From NCBI GenBank assembly GCA_011947345.1, contig JAAVTG010001008.1, positions 248,001 through 312,000 of the forward strand: a stretch of 64,000 nucleotides of DNA, read 5' to 3'. This stretch comes from Phytophthora quininea. Its lineage: Eukaryota > Oomycota > Peronosporomycetes > Peronosporales > Peronosporaceae. Positions 33,173 to 43,878 of the stretch are shown piece by piece; position 1 is the stretch's first letter; each line of letters begins with the position of its first letter. The notes below the pieces were generated by a model. That model ran no database searches, was not told the DNA's origin, and saw nothing but the letters and a program-made list of their open reading frames with translations. The position numbers and the translations under genes are program-made.

Positions 33173-34563
33173 ATGAAGAGCCTGCTGAGTTCGCCTCTCC
33201 TACTGCTGCTGTTCACGTGCATGGGTTGCAATGACCGGGAAGTGGTCGCCGTCGAGTCTGCTCCAGTTGAATCCTCACCACCCGAACCAGAGCCCAAGGA
33301 GTCCCCATGGGGACGACTCTACCTGCGCAACGGCCTGGCCCCCATCCAGTACTTCCGAGACAACTTTGGTGGTCCAATGGTCTCCCACGAAGTGTTTTTC
33401 TACTTACCCAAGCGTGACGATGACCGACTGGGCTGCGAGCTGCTGCCGGAGGACGAGCAGACGGAGCTCCGGGCTGCCAACCACTCGGCGGCGCTGGTGG
33501 TGGATCGTGGAGAGTGCACATTCGAACACAAAGCGCGACTGGCGGAGCAGATGGGGGCCGCTGCACTCGTGGTGGTGAGCCCTCGGACGATGTCATGGGC
33601 CCCGTTGGCGGTAACGATGACAAGGAGATCGGCATTGCGTCCGTCATGATCCGTCGGACCGGTGGGGATATGTTGCGCGCAATGGCTAGTCAGACGACGC
33701 TGAGCGGACGACTCATCCCGATGACCTGCCAGCGGAAGCCGTTCACGTGCAAGCCGCGGACGGAGGCTGAGCAGGAATATGTGGCGACATTCACTGCTCG
33801 CAGCGGAGAAGTTTTGTCTGTTGGAGACAAGGAGGCAGAAGGTGGAGCTCATTTGGGCAACTTCCTAGCGGCGACGTACGGCAGTGTGCTACCTACCTCT
33901 TCATCGTTTTTGTTGGCGGCACCACTGGATGGAAGTCAGGCGTGTGCCGCTGTTGAGGATGGTTCGTACAAGTCGAAGTTGATGGGCAAGGTCGTGATGT
34001 TGCCAGTAGGCAAAGCTGGAGGTTGCTCGGAATTTGAAAAGGTGTCGAACACACAGCGTCGTGGTGCTAGCGTCGTTCTGCTCATGGAGCGGGATAATGC
34101 CACCACGATGACGCACCCGAGCGTCGAGGTGCCTTGGCACGCGTACAATATTACGATCCCGGTGCTTGCAGTTTCCAGCGCCATCGGTACCAAATTGGCA
34201 AGTCTGAAAGAAATACAAGGAGAAGCTGCTGCTCTGCGCTTTACTGTGAGAAATGGCATTGCGGAGGCGTGGGCGTTGTTGGCGAAACATTCGCAGCGAT
34301 CCACCTGGCCGAAGAGGCAGAAACGTTGTGTTAAGACTCTCGGAAAGCTGCTTGGTCAAATCCGCGGGCTTGGAGGCGACAGTGAAATCGAGGAGGCTCT
34401 GAAGAGCGTGTTTGCTAACATTGTTCGAGGAAGTTTGGACGACTGGGAGAAGATTGCCCACCCGGACGAAGAAGCGACTGCATCAAATAAAGAATCAGCT
34501 GTAGCTACAGGAGCGGCGATGACTCGGGCTGTTGATAAGATCCAAGGCCGCGACGAACTCTAA
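33173..34563 (+). CDS. Secreted protein with two PA (protease-associated) domains
   Basis: A signal peptide (MKSLLSSPLLLLLFTCMGCN) opens the protein. The first PA-like domain (about residues 45-170) contains NHSAALVVDRGECTFEHKAR and AEQMGAAALVVV; the second (about 255-355) contains SKLMGKVVMLPVGKAGGCSE and RRGASVVLLMERDNATT. The C-terminus is helical, with no recognised catalytic domain. PA domains form lids or sorting/binding modules of secretory-pathway proteins, so a role in the secretory route or outside the cell is inferred. A frame break falls at the CCC run 33580-33582. One more C gives a continuous 463-residue protein, so I read it as an intact gene with a probable sequence error. Confidence 0.7.
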
Positions 34564-34689
34564 CTCGCTACGTCAAGAACAGGGTGATCTTCCAAGCGAT
34601 CGAGCATTTATTAGCCTGGTTAGCTTTGTTAGCAAAATCGATTGCTTGCTGGTAGCTGGACAACAAAAATAAGAGTGTCATCGCTTTCT

Positions 34690-36973
34690 CTAGAGACCGA
34701 TCCAGTACGAGCGCCCATTAGGATTGTGAACTGGCACGTGACACTTGCCGTCACCTGAAGATGCAGACCATTCGTACCAGATGCGATTGTTCGACTCGAG
34801 GCGCCAGAAGTGTACAATGATCCCTTCGCCCTTCTGCAGACGCAGGGGCTGGCGCAACGGGAAGTAGATAGGGAACCAGCTGAACATGCCGTCAGAGTGG
34901 GTGTCTGGCTCAATGCTCAGGGTCACATCACCAAAAAGAACGGCGTCGAAGTAGCCTGCCATACCGTGGACAACAGCACTCTCGGCAGCAGTAAAACACA
35001 GCTCCGCCTGCCGCCGGTTGTCGATCCGCGTGTTAAACTTGGGGTGTGTGAACTTGAAGCAGGCTTGAGTGGGCGCTAAAGGGTAGAAGTTGTGAAGACG
35101 CACTACGTACGGCGTCTCAAAACTCTTGAGCGAGTCGTGCACTTTCACTTCATTCCACAATTTGGACGACATCACTGGCGTCACGAACGATGTGTACTCG
35201 CACGGGATGCTGATGCCATTCTCTGTGAAATAATCGCAACAAATAGTCAGCACTACAGACCATACCCCTACTACAGTAAAAAAAATCATCTCAACTCACC
35301 GTGTAAGAAGTGTTGAGCCCCGTCTAGGCATTCTGGAGATAGCTCATTGTCGCCAAAAGAACCCAACAGCTCGCTCACCATAATATCGGCGCGCTCTTCT
35401 GTGCGCCAGTTGCGCATGTCCGAGGAAATGATCGTGACATTGTCCCATTTCTCCGAGATCTTGAGGTTACGTAGCGTAATGACGGCGTTCGGGTTCTTCT
35501 CCACAGCGAACATGCGCGTTTTGCGATTAGCGAGTGTGGCAGCTCGCAACGCACAGCGAACCAATGGGCCGCGGCCGGCACCAACAACCATCACCACGGA
35601 CTCTTTATCCTTCGGGGTCTGCTCAAGCGCCAGAGTAATTGCCCTTTCGTACTGATTGTACTTGAAAGCGTCCTGCTCGAATGTCTCGTAGGTTTGCGAC
35701 TCCAGATTGTCCATCAATGGCTGCAGTGGTGCCTGCAGGTAGTCTAGATATGGCGCCTCAAACTGCGCTTTGCGGTCCTGGCTCGGGCGCTTGCTGTACA
35801 GGAAGTGCAGGTATTGCACGTACGGCAGCAGCTTGCCACGATGACGTGGTCGCCCACTCAGATAAAACTGGATGTTGTGCTGGAAAAGCTGCGCCATCAG
35901 CTTCTGGTGGCGCTGTGATAGTGCCGGGTACCCTTTGCGGTTAGTCAAGAAGATATCTGTCGGAATAATTGCCGCCTGCACAGTACAACATGCACGCAAA
36001 CACATTACTGTTGGCACGTCTCTGGGAACGACTACGCAGAAATGGTGTTTACACTCACCCGAACGGGCTCTCCCAGCCATCGCTGAATCTCCTCTGGAGT
36101 AGGCAGATCGGCAGTGATTTCCAACGCCACGCTCAGCTTCGGGTGGTACTCGCAGCGAGCACGAAGCGAGTCCCAAACCTCCCATGGGTCTGTCAACACC
36201 ACTTCACCCACATCATCTATCTCCATCATCGCAGCAGCACGCGGCCCCTCGACTGAGTCGATTTCCATGGGCATCTTCGCACTCGTTGGTTCTCTGGCTG
36301 TCAGAGGAATGCGCACCCAGAACTGTCGGCATTAACACCAAATGCGTTGTTATTCAACACAAACAATGTAATGCATCATACTACAGCCCACCACCCACCT
36401 GGAGATACTGTGCCTGGGTTAGCGACTGGTTGAGTACGCGCGCGTAGTTGCCAGAGGAGTGGCCATGTCTCGGCGTCGGCAGCATCACAGCTGGTACTGA
36501 CAAGTGCGAGGCCCAGGCCACTTCCTGCTTGAAAACCTTCTCGGCACTGCGTCGAGTGTCCAGTATAGAGGCGTCCAGATCCATCCACTTGGAGATGTTG
36601 CCCACGACCGACGCTGTCCAGCCGCGCGAGTCCATGACCAGGTCCGAGCGAGCTTGGGGGCCGTCGCGTAGATCCGACACCTCGCGATCGTCGCGCTTAA
36701 AGCTGGCATCAAGATGTACATATAGGCGATAAATGATTAGATATTATATAACGTTATAAAGAAGAAAGAAATACGCAGTACCGCGGGTGGAAGAGCGGCG
36801 CCACCACACCATTCATCTTGTCCTCATAGACCTGTCGCCAGCAGAGAGCAGGCTCAGAATACAACTCGCTCTATCACACACAACGCCAATAGCTTCTGCA
36901 CCTTGTCCAGCGTGGCCGGCAGATCGTGCACGAAGGACGTCTCGAGCCCCACGAAGATGCGGCCGCTGCTCAT
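34690..36973 (-). CDS. PRMT5: Protein arginine N-methyltransferase 5, six exons
   Basis: Exons 36973-36902, 36831-36782, 36702-36399, 36322-36059, 35975-35300 and 35222-34690 join without any frame break into 632 residues; human PRMT5 has 637. PRMT5 makes symmetric dimethylarginine on histones, Sm proteins and other substrates. Visible landmarks: the N-terminal TIM-barrel pieces ([34 protein letters not shown]), the Rossmann core with GAGRGPLVR (SAM binding), AVEKNPNAV, and the double-E loop [19 protein letters not shown]. The C-terminus is RSYWIGL, as in animals. All introns are GT-AG and short (69-84 nt). No WD-partner (MEP50) gene is in the window. Confidence 0.97.
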
Positions 36974-37067
36974 GACGACGCCAACCACTTGAATTCTATC
37001 CAAGCCGAAACTGTATCCATGTCGGATATGATTGCGCCCTTCGATATCGAATCAGAACTCAATTGCT

Positions 37068-37909
37068 ATGGGCGTCCTGCGCGCGCTGCCTCTGCTGCTC
37101 CTGGTGGCTGTGGCGACTGCAGACGACGCCCCCAGTGGACTCCAGTGGCTGCAGACGACGCCTCGTTGCTGCGCTCCGCTGACTCGCCACCGCAGCTCGA
37201 AGAATTGGTGCTGAACGCCACGCTGTCCGCCGCCTTCTCCGGCTGCGGTTTGTGCCAGCAGACCGGCCAGTGCGACCACGCGTTCCGCGGCCAACCAGGT
37301 CAGTTCTGCATCGGTCTGGCCAGTGGCGCGCCCTGCTGCTGCCCAAGAGACGCGCAATGCGCCGCCAGCCCCTACGACTGCCGCTGTCGGCGTGTAACCC
37401 CCACTTACCACTACGGAGGAGACGACTACCACCCCAACTCGCACTCGGGTGTGTCTGGGACCTTCATCTTCTTCGCTCTCCTGCTCTTTTGTTGCTGCTG
37501 CTATCTGCCAGCGAGACGCGCCCAGCAGGCCAGAGAGGAGCAACAGCAATTCGCTTACGCGCAACCAGTTGCCACGGCGCAGTATGGAACGTACCCAGGA
37601 CAGCAGCAAGGACCCTACTCTTACGCAACAGCGCCGGTGGTGTACGAGTCCTCTCCGTACCATGAGAGTAGCGGTGGGGGCAACTTGGCGGCTGGAGCGT
37701 TAGGCGCGTTGGGAGGACTCGGCGTCGGAGCTGCGTTGGGGAACATGTGGGGACGCAGTGAAGGTGGCGGCGGAGGCGGATACAGCGGCGGATCGAGTGC
37801 TGTTGACAACACTTACACGTTCAGCGGAGACACTGGCGGCGGTGATTATGGAGGCGGCGACTTTGGAGGAGATGGAGGTGACGATGGCACTTTTGCTGGC
37901 GATTCGTGA
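37068..37909 (+). CDS. Cys-rich single-pass membrane protein with Gly-rich tail
   Basis: An ATG at 37068 gives a signal peptide (MGVLRALPLLLLVAVATADD). After one added C in the run 37129-37133 the frame flows into ADDASLLRSADSPPQLEELV, a Cys-rich ectodomain (CGLCQQTGQCDHAF ... CCCPRDAQC), a transmembrane helix (GTFIFFALLLFCCCCYL), a Gln/Tyr-rich stretch and a tail of GGG/GGY/GGDF repeats, about 280 residues in all. No family is recognised. Juxtamembrane cysteines (CCCC) suggest palmitoylation. It is divergently placed to PRMT5, 94 bp from its start codon, so the two may share a promoter. Confidence 0.65.
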
Positions 37910-38211
37910 CGTAGGGCATCAGAGAAGTAGCTGCAAGTCCCGTGATCAGCTAGAAATGAAGTTGCATTGACAACCGGTCATGGCGAGCGTTCTTGTTCTT
38001 GTTGCCTATGAAGAAGGTGCTTCCGTATCTCCACTACGAAGACTGAGGGCGGCTTGTGTGATGCTGGACAGCCGAGCGCTACTTCTGCAGGATTTACGCT
38101 GCTACAACGAAGACAGACACCATGAAGAATAATCTGGTGCGTATATTTATTTTGTTTTTGGACCACAAGCACCGGGTTCGTCGGTTCGACAGCCCAGCAA
38201 GGAAGGCTTCT
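37910..38211. other. Short intergenic region left of the inverted repeat
   Basis: No gene seen. It separates the membrane-protein gene from the left edge of the inverted repeat. Confidence 0.4.
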
Positions 38212-38248
38212 CGTCGCAAGGCACGCAAACACACACTAGCCACGCTCT

Positions 38249-38781
38249 TTACTTGCACACGAGCGTCTTCTTGAGCGACTCGACGCGAACGGGGCCCGCC
38301 CGGGAGCGCACGGGGAAGCGTTCCTGGTACATGACCTCGCACTTGTTGTTGGTCTTGATGCTCTTGTAGAGCGTGTCCCATACCTTGTTCTTCTTCATCT
38401 GGATGGGGGTCACGGGCTCCTGCACCTCCTCGCCGCTGGCGTACACGCGCTCGCCCACCTCGGCCTCCGGGGCCGGGTCCAGCAGCTCTACCGTGCCCTT
38501 GTCGTTGGCCATGCACAGGATCATGCCCGTGGAGCGCGTGCGCACCACCTTGACCATCTTGAGGTTGCAGAGCACCACGACTTTGCGGTCCAGCAGCTCC
38601 TCCTCCGAGAAGAAGGGCGTGTGCTCCATGACCATCTCCAGCTCCTCACCCTTGCCGATGTCCACCTTCTCCAGGTAGTGGCGCTCCGAGTTCGGGTGCG
38701 GCTTCACTTCGATGATCTTGCCCACCCGCAGGTCCATCTGCGAGAACACGATGGGGAGCTGTACACGTCCGACTTGACCAT
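38249..38781 (-). CDS. EMAPII-type tRNA-binding protein, left copy
   Basis: After MVKSDVYSSP the protein is a single OB-fold tRNA-binding domain (FSQMDLRVGKIIEVKPHPNS, ADKGTVELL-like ANDKGTVELLDPAPEAEVGE) with the C-terminal extension NKVWDTLYKSIKTNNKCEVM ... KKTLVCK. This is the C-terminal module of AIMP1/EMAPII, yeast Arc1p and some tyrosyl- and methionyl-tRNA synthetases. Here it stands alone (177 residues when repaired). Such proteins deliver tRNA to synthetases. The GGGG run at 38753-38756 is one base shorter than in the right copy and breaks the frame at codon 11. One added base restores it. Confidence 0.85.
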
Positions 38782-39640
38782 GGCTGGTAGAAGCAGTAGA
38801 AGGAGCAGAGGGGCTCGAGGGCAGCTGAGTGACGAGGCTGAAGAGGGAGATCCGCTTGAGCGCTGCGAGACAACTTGGGGAATGGCTCTGCGAGATCAAG
38901 ACTGAGCAGGCGCGCTTGGCGTACGTACCCCGATGCCTTTCAACGGCATACTGGAGCCCATACGTCGAAAGCCACGCCGGATCCAGATGGAAGAAGACAT
39001 GCAGCGGCCAACTTCAAGCACGCCTTTTGCCTTTTCGGCCAATCGACGCCGACTACGGTCGATCGCGGCGCGCGGATTGGCTGGCGAAACCGCGGGTGCC
39101 GCGGCGCGTGTCTTGCCTGCGGTGTGCCTTCGCGGCAAAAAATGCTGGGTGACGCCCGCTGTCAGTCGACTGCAGCAGCAGCGCTGGCACTGCTCGGCGT
39201 CGTCTCGAGCATTTCCAGCAGCAAGGCGGCGGTGATGCCACAGTCATGGAAAGCATGGAAACAGTTCGTTGGACGTGCGCCGCTTCGTGTGCGTGGGATG
39301 GGCTCATTTTTCTATATTGAAGAAGTTCGAGAGCCTGCGAGACTTGATACTGCTTGAAGTTTCAGTCCTGGACGCTTTGCTGCAGTTTGGGAGCCGCGCA
39401 TACTCAAAGCAAGACGTGCGTTTGAGGAGCCACGATGACCGCAAGCGAGCGCGTCAAGACATGCACTGTGCGGATCAAAGCGGCAGCTTCCTTCCCAAGC
39501 AGCCCGCGTCGACCGCTCGTTGGACGTTTGGTGGGACGTTGGCGTCTCGACAGACGAACTTCAGAAGTCAACGCGCGACTTGTTAAACCCCGCGCGACGC
39601 TTTCCTGTCAAGCAGGCAGCACGCGATGTGGGGGCGGACG
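38782..39640. other. 5' flank of the EMAPII-like gene within the repeat arm
   Basis: Long open frames cross this GC-rich stretch on both strands, but the two repeat arms differ by frame-shifting indels in them (near 39220, AGTCAT against AGCAT), so they are unlikely to code. It should hold the promoter of the EMAPII-like gene. Confidence 0.4.
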
Positions 39641-39949
39641 CTAACGCACATTGACGGCATATTCCGCGGGTGTCTCCCGCACACCAAGCAGCACCTCGAG
39701 GACTGCTCGGCTAGCAACCGTTCGCGTGTTCTTTGGGTGGGGTGTGTGGGGGGCGCCGTACGGATGGAGACGTTCTGCAGTGCATCCACACTCATGGCAG
39801 GACAGTGCGTAGGCTCTCTGCAGGCTGGTGGAGAGCACCACGCAGGTTGCTCGGCAAGTTGCCGCCGCCTTGAAGTGGAGGCCGTCCACCTCCGAGACCC
39901 GATACTCGCTTGTAATCAGATTTCCGGTGTAGAAACCGCCCATCTCCAT
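39641..39949 (-). CDS. Hypothetical protein, 102 codons, left arm
   Basis: An ATG at 39949 opens MEMGGFYTGNLITSEYRVSE, continues with VVLSTSLQRAYALSCHECGC and ends at 39641. The CHECGC pair and the preceding helix recall the start of SET-MYND proteins, but no SET part follows, so the family is unassigned. In the right arm (about 41833-42135) the same sequence has a two-base insertion (ACAC for AC) after codon 7 and is out of frame. Confidence 0.3.
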   Translation of the reverse strand: MEMGGFYTGNLITSEYRVSEVDGLHFKAAATCRATCVVLSTSLQRAYALSCHECGCTAERLHPYGAPHTPHPKNTRTVASRAVLEVLLGVRETPAEYAVNVR

Positions 39950-40233
39950 AAATGCGCGCCGTTGAAGAGCGCTTTATTTGAGTCGAGGGCGGTGAATATG
40001 TGTTGATTGAGATTTAAAATAAAATAGTAGCTGCGTCAATGTATTATGATTTAAATTTTAGAAAAGCTGTGACGTGGTACAAAAACCATCGATAAGTTAC
40101 CCCACTTTTAGCCCTCTGAAGCCGATACGAAAGTGCGTTGTAGATTGGTTCTTGTCAAAATCTCCTTTGTAAAGAAATGTGAGGTAGCAGTAATTCATTA
40201 ACGACTAATTATTGTATCCATATTTCAGTAAAG

Positions 40234-41550
40234 AGGGACGCTGTCGTTATTGGATTTGCTACTTCATGCTTCAGAAAATTAATTTTAAAATCTGCGAGGC
40301 CATACTTTTTCTCGAAAAGCTCCCCGACTATGCTGGTCATCAGTGTTGAACCGCAAACTTGAACACTTGACGAGGGGATCTGGCTGTGCTCGCAGGAAGG
40401 TGTGCCTTACGTGTATTTGGTAAAGTCAAAAGTGAGAAGAGCTTCGTGGATCTAAATCCGTGGCGCTCAAAGAAGCCCTTCGATGACCACAATCAAACTA
40501 CCTTACTTAGTCTAACAGGTACACAACTCTTCCTTCTCAGATAGCTTTGCCCGGCGCTGCCGCAAGCATTCGCTAGCAATTGCCGATTCAACAATCAACA
40601 GCACAACAATGGATTGTCACCCAGTTCGTCGTCGTACACGCTGAGCGAAACTTAGACGATGTATGATTTCTCACGGTGTAGCACTCCTTGATTTTGAAAT
40701 GCACGGTAAAACCATTCAAGTTCTGCTTACGTTTAAGATGTCTCGCATAAAAAGTAATTTCTAAGTTTTGATCTGCAGATGTTGATTCCTGTAAAATAGT
40801 TTAAAAGGCGCTGGAGTACTAAAGTTTTCTTTTATATTTCGTTGCATTGAAATAATTTTGAAGCAATTGACAAGCGAATGTAGCATCACTAAAAGCCATA
40901 ACTTACGGTCCATAAGCGTCAAAAGCACACAAACGAATACAAATATCGTGCCCAACGCAGAGTTCGCTACGCCACGACACACCGTGTGGGATTTGGTAGT
41001 AACTTTCAAATACAGTGCGAAATCCTCCCGCCCATGGGCTACCGCACAACGAGGACTCAAGAAATCGCTGCACTCGAGGCCGCACCGCTTCCGCTCGACC
41101 ATGTCGCTGCCGGGCGCCGCGCAAGAGTCGGGCATGCCCTACTGGAAAGGTCACGCGAGACGGTTCTGCCGCCAGAAGCAGTTAAACTCAGGCATCGAAG
41201 ATAGCCAATCTGACTGAGCCAACTCGAGCGCGTGCGCTGGTGTGAAGGATAGACTTCGGACAACGAATTAATGCTCAAGTTGACGCGGATGCGTACGTGC
41301 AGGGGACGGCTTCATGCGGGAACAAAGTCCTGGCGCTGGATGGCAACATTGTGCGCGTAGTCTGGCCTTTAATGGCGTGGCTGTTGTTCATGCAGCGGTT
41401 TGATACGTCGGCCCTGCTTTCGTTAAACAAACTGCACCAGTGACTCGGGCTAAACTCCGTCGCTGCTGGAGACGTCCATCGATCCGGAGGTGAGACCATG
41501 TGCACGATCACCGCCTGCCAAACCGTGTTGTCGCCCATGAGAACACACCC
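40234..41550. other. Single-copy spacer between the inverted-repeat arms
   Basis: 1317 bp. The left half is AT-rich with no gene. The right half has a plus-strand start MSLPGAAQESGMPYWKGHAR (about 41101-41214) and, after a possible intron, a hydrophobic frame (NIVRVVWPLMAWLLFMQRFD) ending near 41444. These could be exons of a small membrane-protein gene, but I cannot support it further. Frames on the minus strand overlap it. Confidence 0.3.
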
Positions 41551-43563
41551 CTTTACTGAAATATGGATACAATAATTAGTCGTTAATGAATTACTGCTAC
41601 CTCACATTTCTTTACAAAGGAGATTTTGACAAGAACCAACTGCAACGCACTTTCGTATCGGCTTCAGAGGGCTAAAATTGGGGTAACTTATCGATGGTTT
41701 TTGTATCACGTCACAGCTTTTCTAAAATTTAAATCATAATACATTGACGCAGCTACTATTTTATTTTAAATCTCAATCAACACATATTCACCGCCCTCGA
41801 CTCAAATAAAGCGCTTCAACGGCGCGCATTTATGGAGATGGGCGGTTTCTACACACCGGAAATCTGATTACAAGCGAGTATCGGGTCTCGGAGGTGGACG
41901 GCCTCCACTTCAAGGCGGCGGCAACTTGCCGAGCAACCTGCGTGGTGCTCTCCACCAGCCTGCAGAGAGCCTACGCACTGTCCTGCCATGAGTGTGGATG
42001 CACTGCAGAACGTCTCCATCCGTACGGCACACACCCCACCCAAGAACACGCGAACGGTTGCTAGCCGAGCAGTCCTCGAGGTGCTGCTTGGTGTGCGGGA
42101 GACACCCGCGGAATATGCCGTCAATGTGCGTTAGCGTCCGCCCCCACATCGCGTGCTGCCTGCTTGACAGGAAAGCGTCGCGCGGGGTTTAACAAGTCGC
42201 GCGTTGACTTCTGAAGTTCGTCTGTCGAGACGCCAACGTCCCACCAAACGTCCAACGAGCGGTCGACGCGGGCTGCTTGGGAAGGAAGCTGCCGCTTTGA
42301 TCCGCACAGTGCATGTCTTGACGCGCTCGCTTGCGGTCATCGTGGCTCCTCAAACGCACGTCTTGCTTTGAGTATGCGCGGCTCCCAACCTGAAGCAAAG
42401 CGTCCAGGACTGAAACTTCAAGCAGTATCAAGTCTCGCAGGCTCTCGAACTTCTTCAATATAGAAAAATGAGCCCATCCCACGCACACGAAGCGGCGCAC
42501 GTCCAACGAACTGTTTCCATGCTTTCCATGCTGTGGCATCACCGCCGCCTTGCTGCTGCTGGATGCTCGAGACGACGCCGAGCAGTGCCAGCGCTGCTGC
42601 TGCAGTCGACTGACAGCGGGCGTCACCCAGCATTTTTGCCGCGAAGGCACACCGCAGGCAAGACACGCGCCGCGGCACCCGCGGTTTCGCCAGCCAATCC
42701 GCGCGCCGCGATCGACCGTAGTCGGCGTCGATTGGCCGAAAAGGCAAAAGGCGTGCTTGAAGTTGGCCGCTGCATGTCTTCTTCCATCTGGATCCGGCGT
42801 GGCTTTCGACGTATGGGCTCCAGTATGCCGTTGAAAGGCATCGGGGTACGTACGCCAAGCGCGCCTGCTCAGTCTTGATCTCGCAGAGCCATTCCCCAAG
42901 TTGTCTCGCAGCGCTCAAGCGGATCTTCCCTCTTCAGCCTCGTCACTCAGCTGCCCTCGAGCCCCTCTGCTCCTTCTACTGCTTCTACCAGCCATGGTCA
43001 AGTCGGACGTGTACAGCTCCCCCATCGTGTTCTCGCAGATGGACCTGCGGGTGGGCAAGATCATCGAAGTGAAGCCGCACCCGAACTCGGAGCGCCACTA
43101 CCTGGAGAAGGTGGACATCGGCAAGGGTGAGGAGCTGGAGATGGTCATGGAGCACACGCCCTTCTTCTCGGAGGAGGAGCTGCTGGACCGCAAAGTCGTG
43201 GTGCTCTGCAACCTCAAGATGGTCAAGGTGGTGCGCACGCGCTCCACGGGCATGATCCTGTGCATGGCCAACGACAAGGGCACGGTAGAGCTGCTGGACC
43301 CGGCCCCGGAGGCCGAGGTGGGCGAGCGCGTGTACGCCAGCGGCGAGGAGGTGCAGGAGCCCGTGACCCCCATCCAGATGAAGAAGAACAAGGTATGGGA
43401 CACGCTCTACAAGAGCATCAAGACCAACAACAAGTGCGAGGTCATGTACCAGGAACGCTTCCCGTGCGCTCCCGGGCGGGCCCCGTTCGCGTCGAGTCGC
43501 TCAAGAAGACGCTCGTGTGCAAGTAAAGAGCGTGGCTAGTGTGTGTTTGCGTGCCTTGCGACG
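41551..43563. repeat. Right arm of the large inverted repeat
   Basis: Reverse complement of 38212-40233. Net length differs by 9 bp. Confidence 0.95.
42994..43526 (+). CDS. EMAPII-type tRNA-binding protein, right copy
   Basis: The ATG at 42994 gives MVKSDVYSSPIVFSQMDLRV and the whole OB-fold in one frame. Near the end the CCC run at 43461-43463 is one base shorter than in the left copy, which turns VRSRAGPVRVESLKK into a wrong-frame tail. With one C restored it is 177 residues and ends KKTLVCK, like the left copy. The two genes point away from each other, so each needs its own promoter inside its arm. Confidence 0.87.
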
Positions 43564-43878
43564 CCCATCCGAGAAGAGGCGGTCGACAAAGAAGCGAAGA
43601 TCTCGAAGAAAACAACAAAGAAATAAAAGTTATACTTATCGGCAACGTCGTGCGAGGGCACGAAAATCACATCGTGAGATGGTGGTGGACCTGCACTGCC
43701 GGCGCCTTTGTGACACTAGTACTTGCCAAAAGTTGTGCTGGTGGTACTCACGTCGTCGCTCGAAGATAGCAAGCTCGATACCACAAGGTGAAGCCATGAC
43801 TTGTCAGCCTTCTATTCGGTCGTCTACGGTGTGTTCTTCTACGATTTGAAATTCGCGCACATTCCGTTGCCGCCCGCC

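Larger units (their letters stand above)
38212..40233. repeat. Left arm of a large inverted repeat
   Basis: About 2.0 kb that recurs in reverse complement at 41551-43563 with only scattered substitutions and small indels by eye. Outer edges: CGTCGCAAGGCACGC at 38212 matches the complement ending at 43563. Inner edges: CAGTAAAG ending at 40233 matches CTTTACTG starting at 41551. Confidence 0.95.

Noticed and set aside
37119..37162. A 32-bp duplication (GCAGACGACGCC twice) as the cause of the frame change in the Cys-rich protein
   Set aside because: Adding one C to the CCCCC run at 37129-37133 restores a continuous protein that keeps both copies, which is simpler and fits the pattern elsewhere in the window.
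39641..39949. SET-MYND protein
   Set aside because: Only a Cys pair and a vaguely similar helix are present; no MYND completion or SET domain follows.
42189..42899. A 236-codon minus-strand open frame in the right repeat arm
   Set aside because: The left arm breaks it by small indels, and it has no domain. It most likely covers the upstream region of the EMAPII-like gene.
1..43563. Functional link between the tRNA-Tyr array and the EMAPII-like genes (domain also found in some tyrosyl-tRNA synthetases)
   Set aside because: They are 28 kb apart with transposons between them, and eukaryotic neighbours at this distance need not be related. Nothing in the sequence ties them together.
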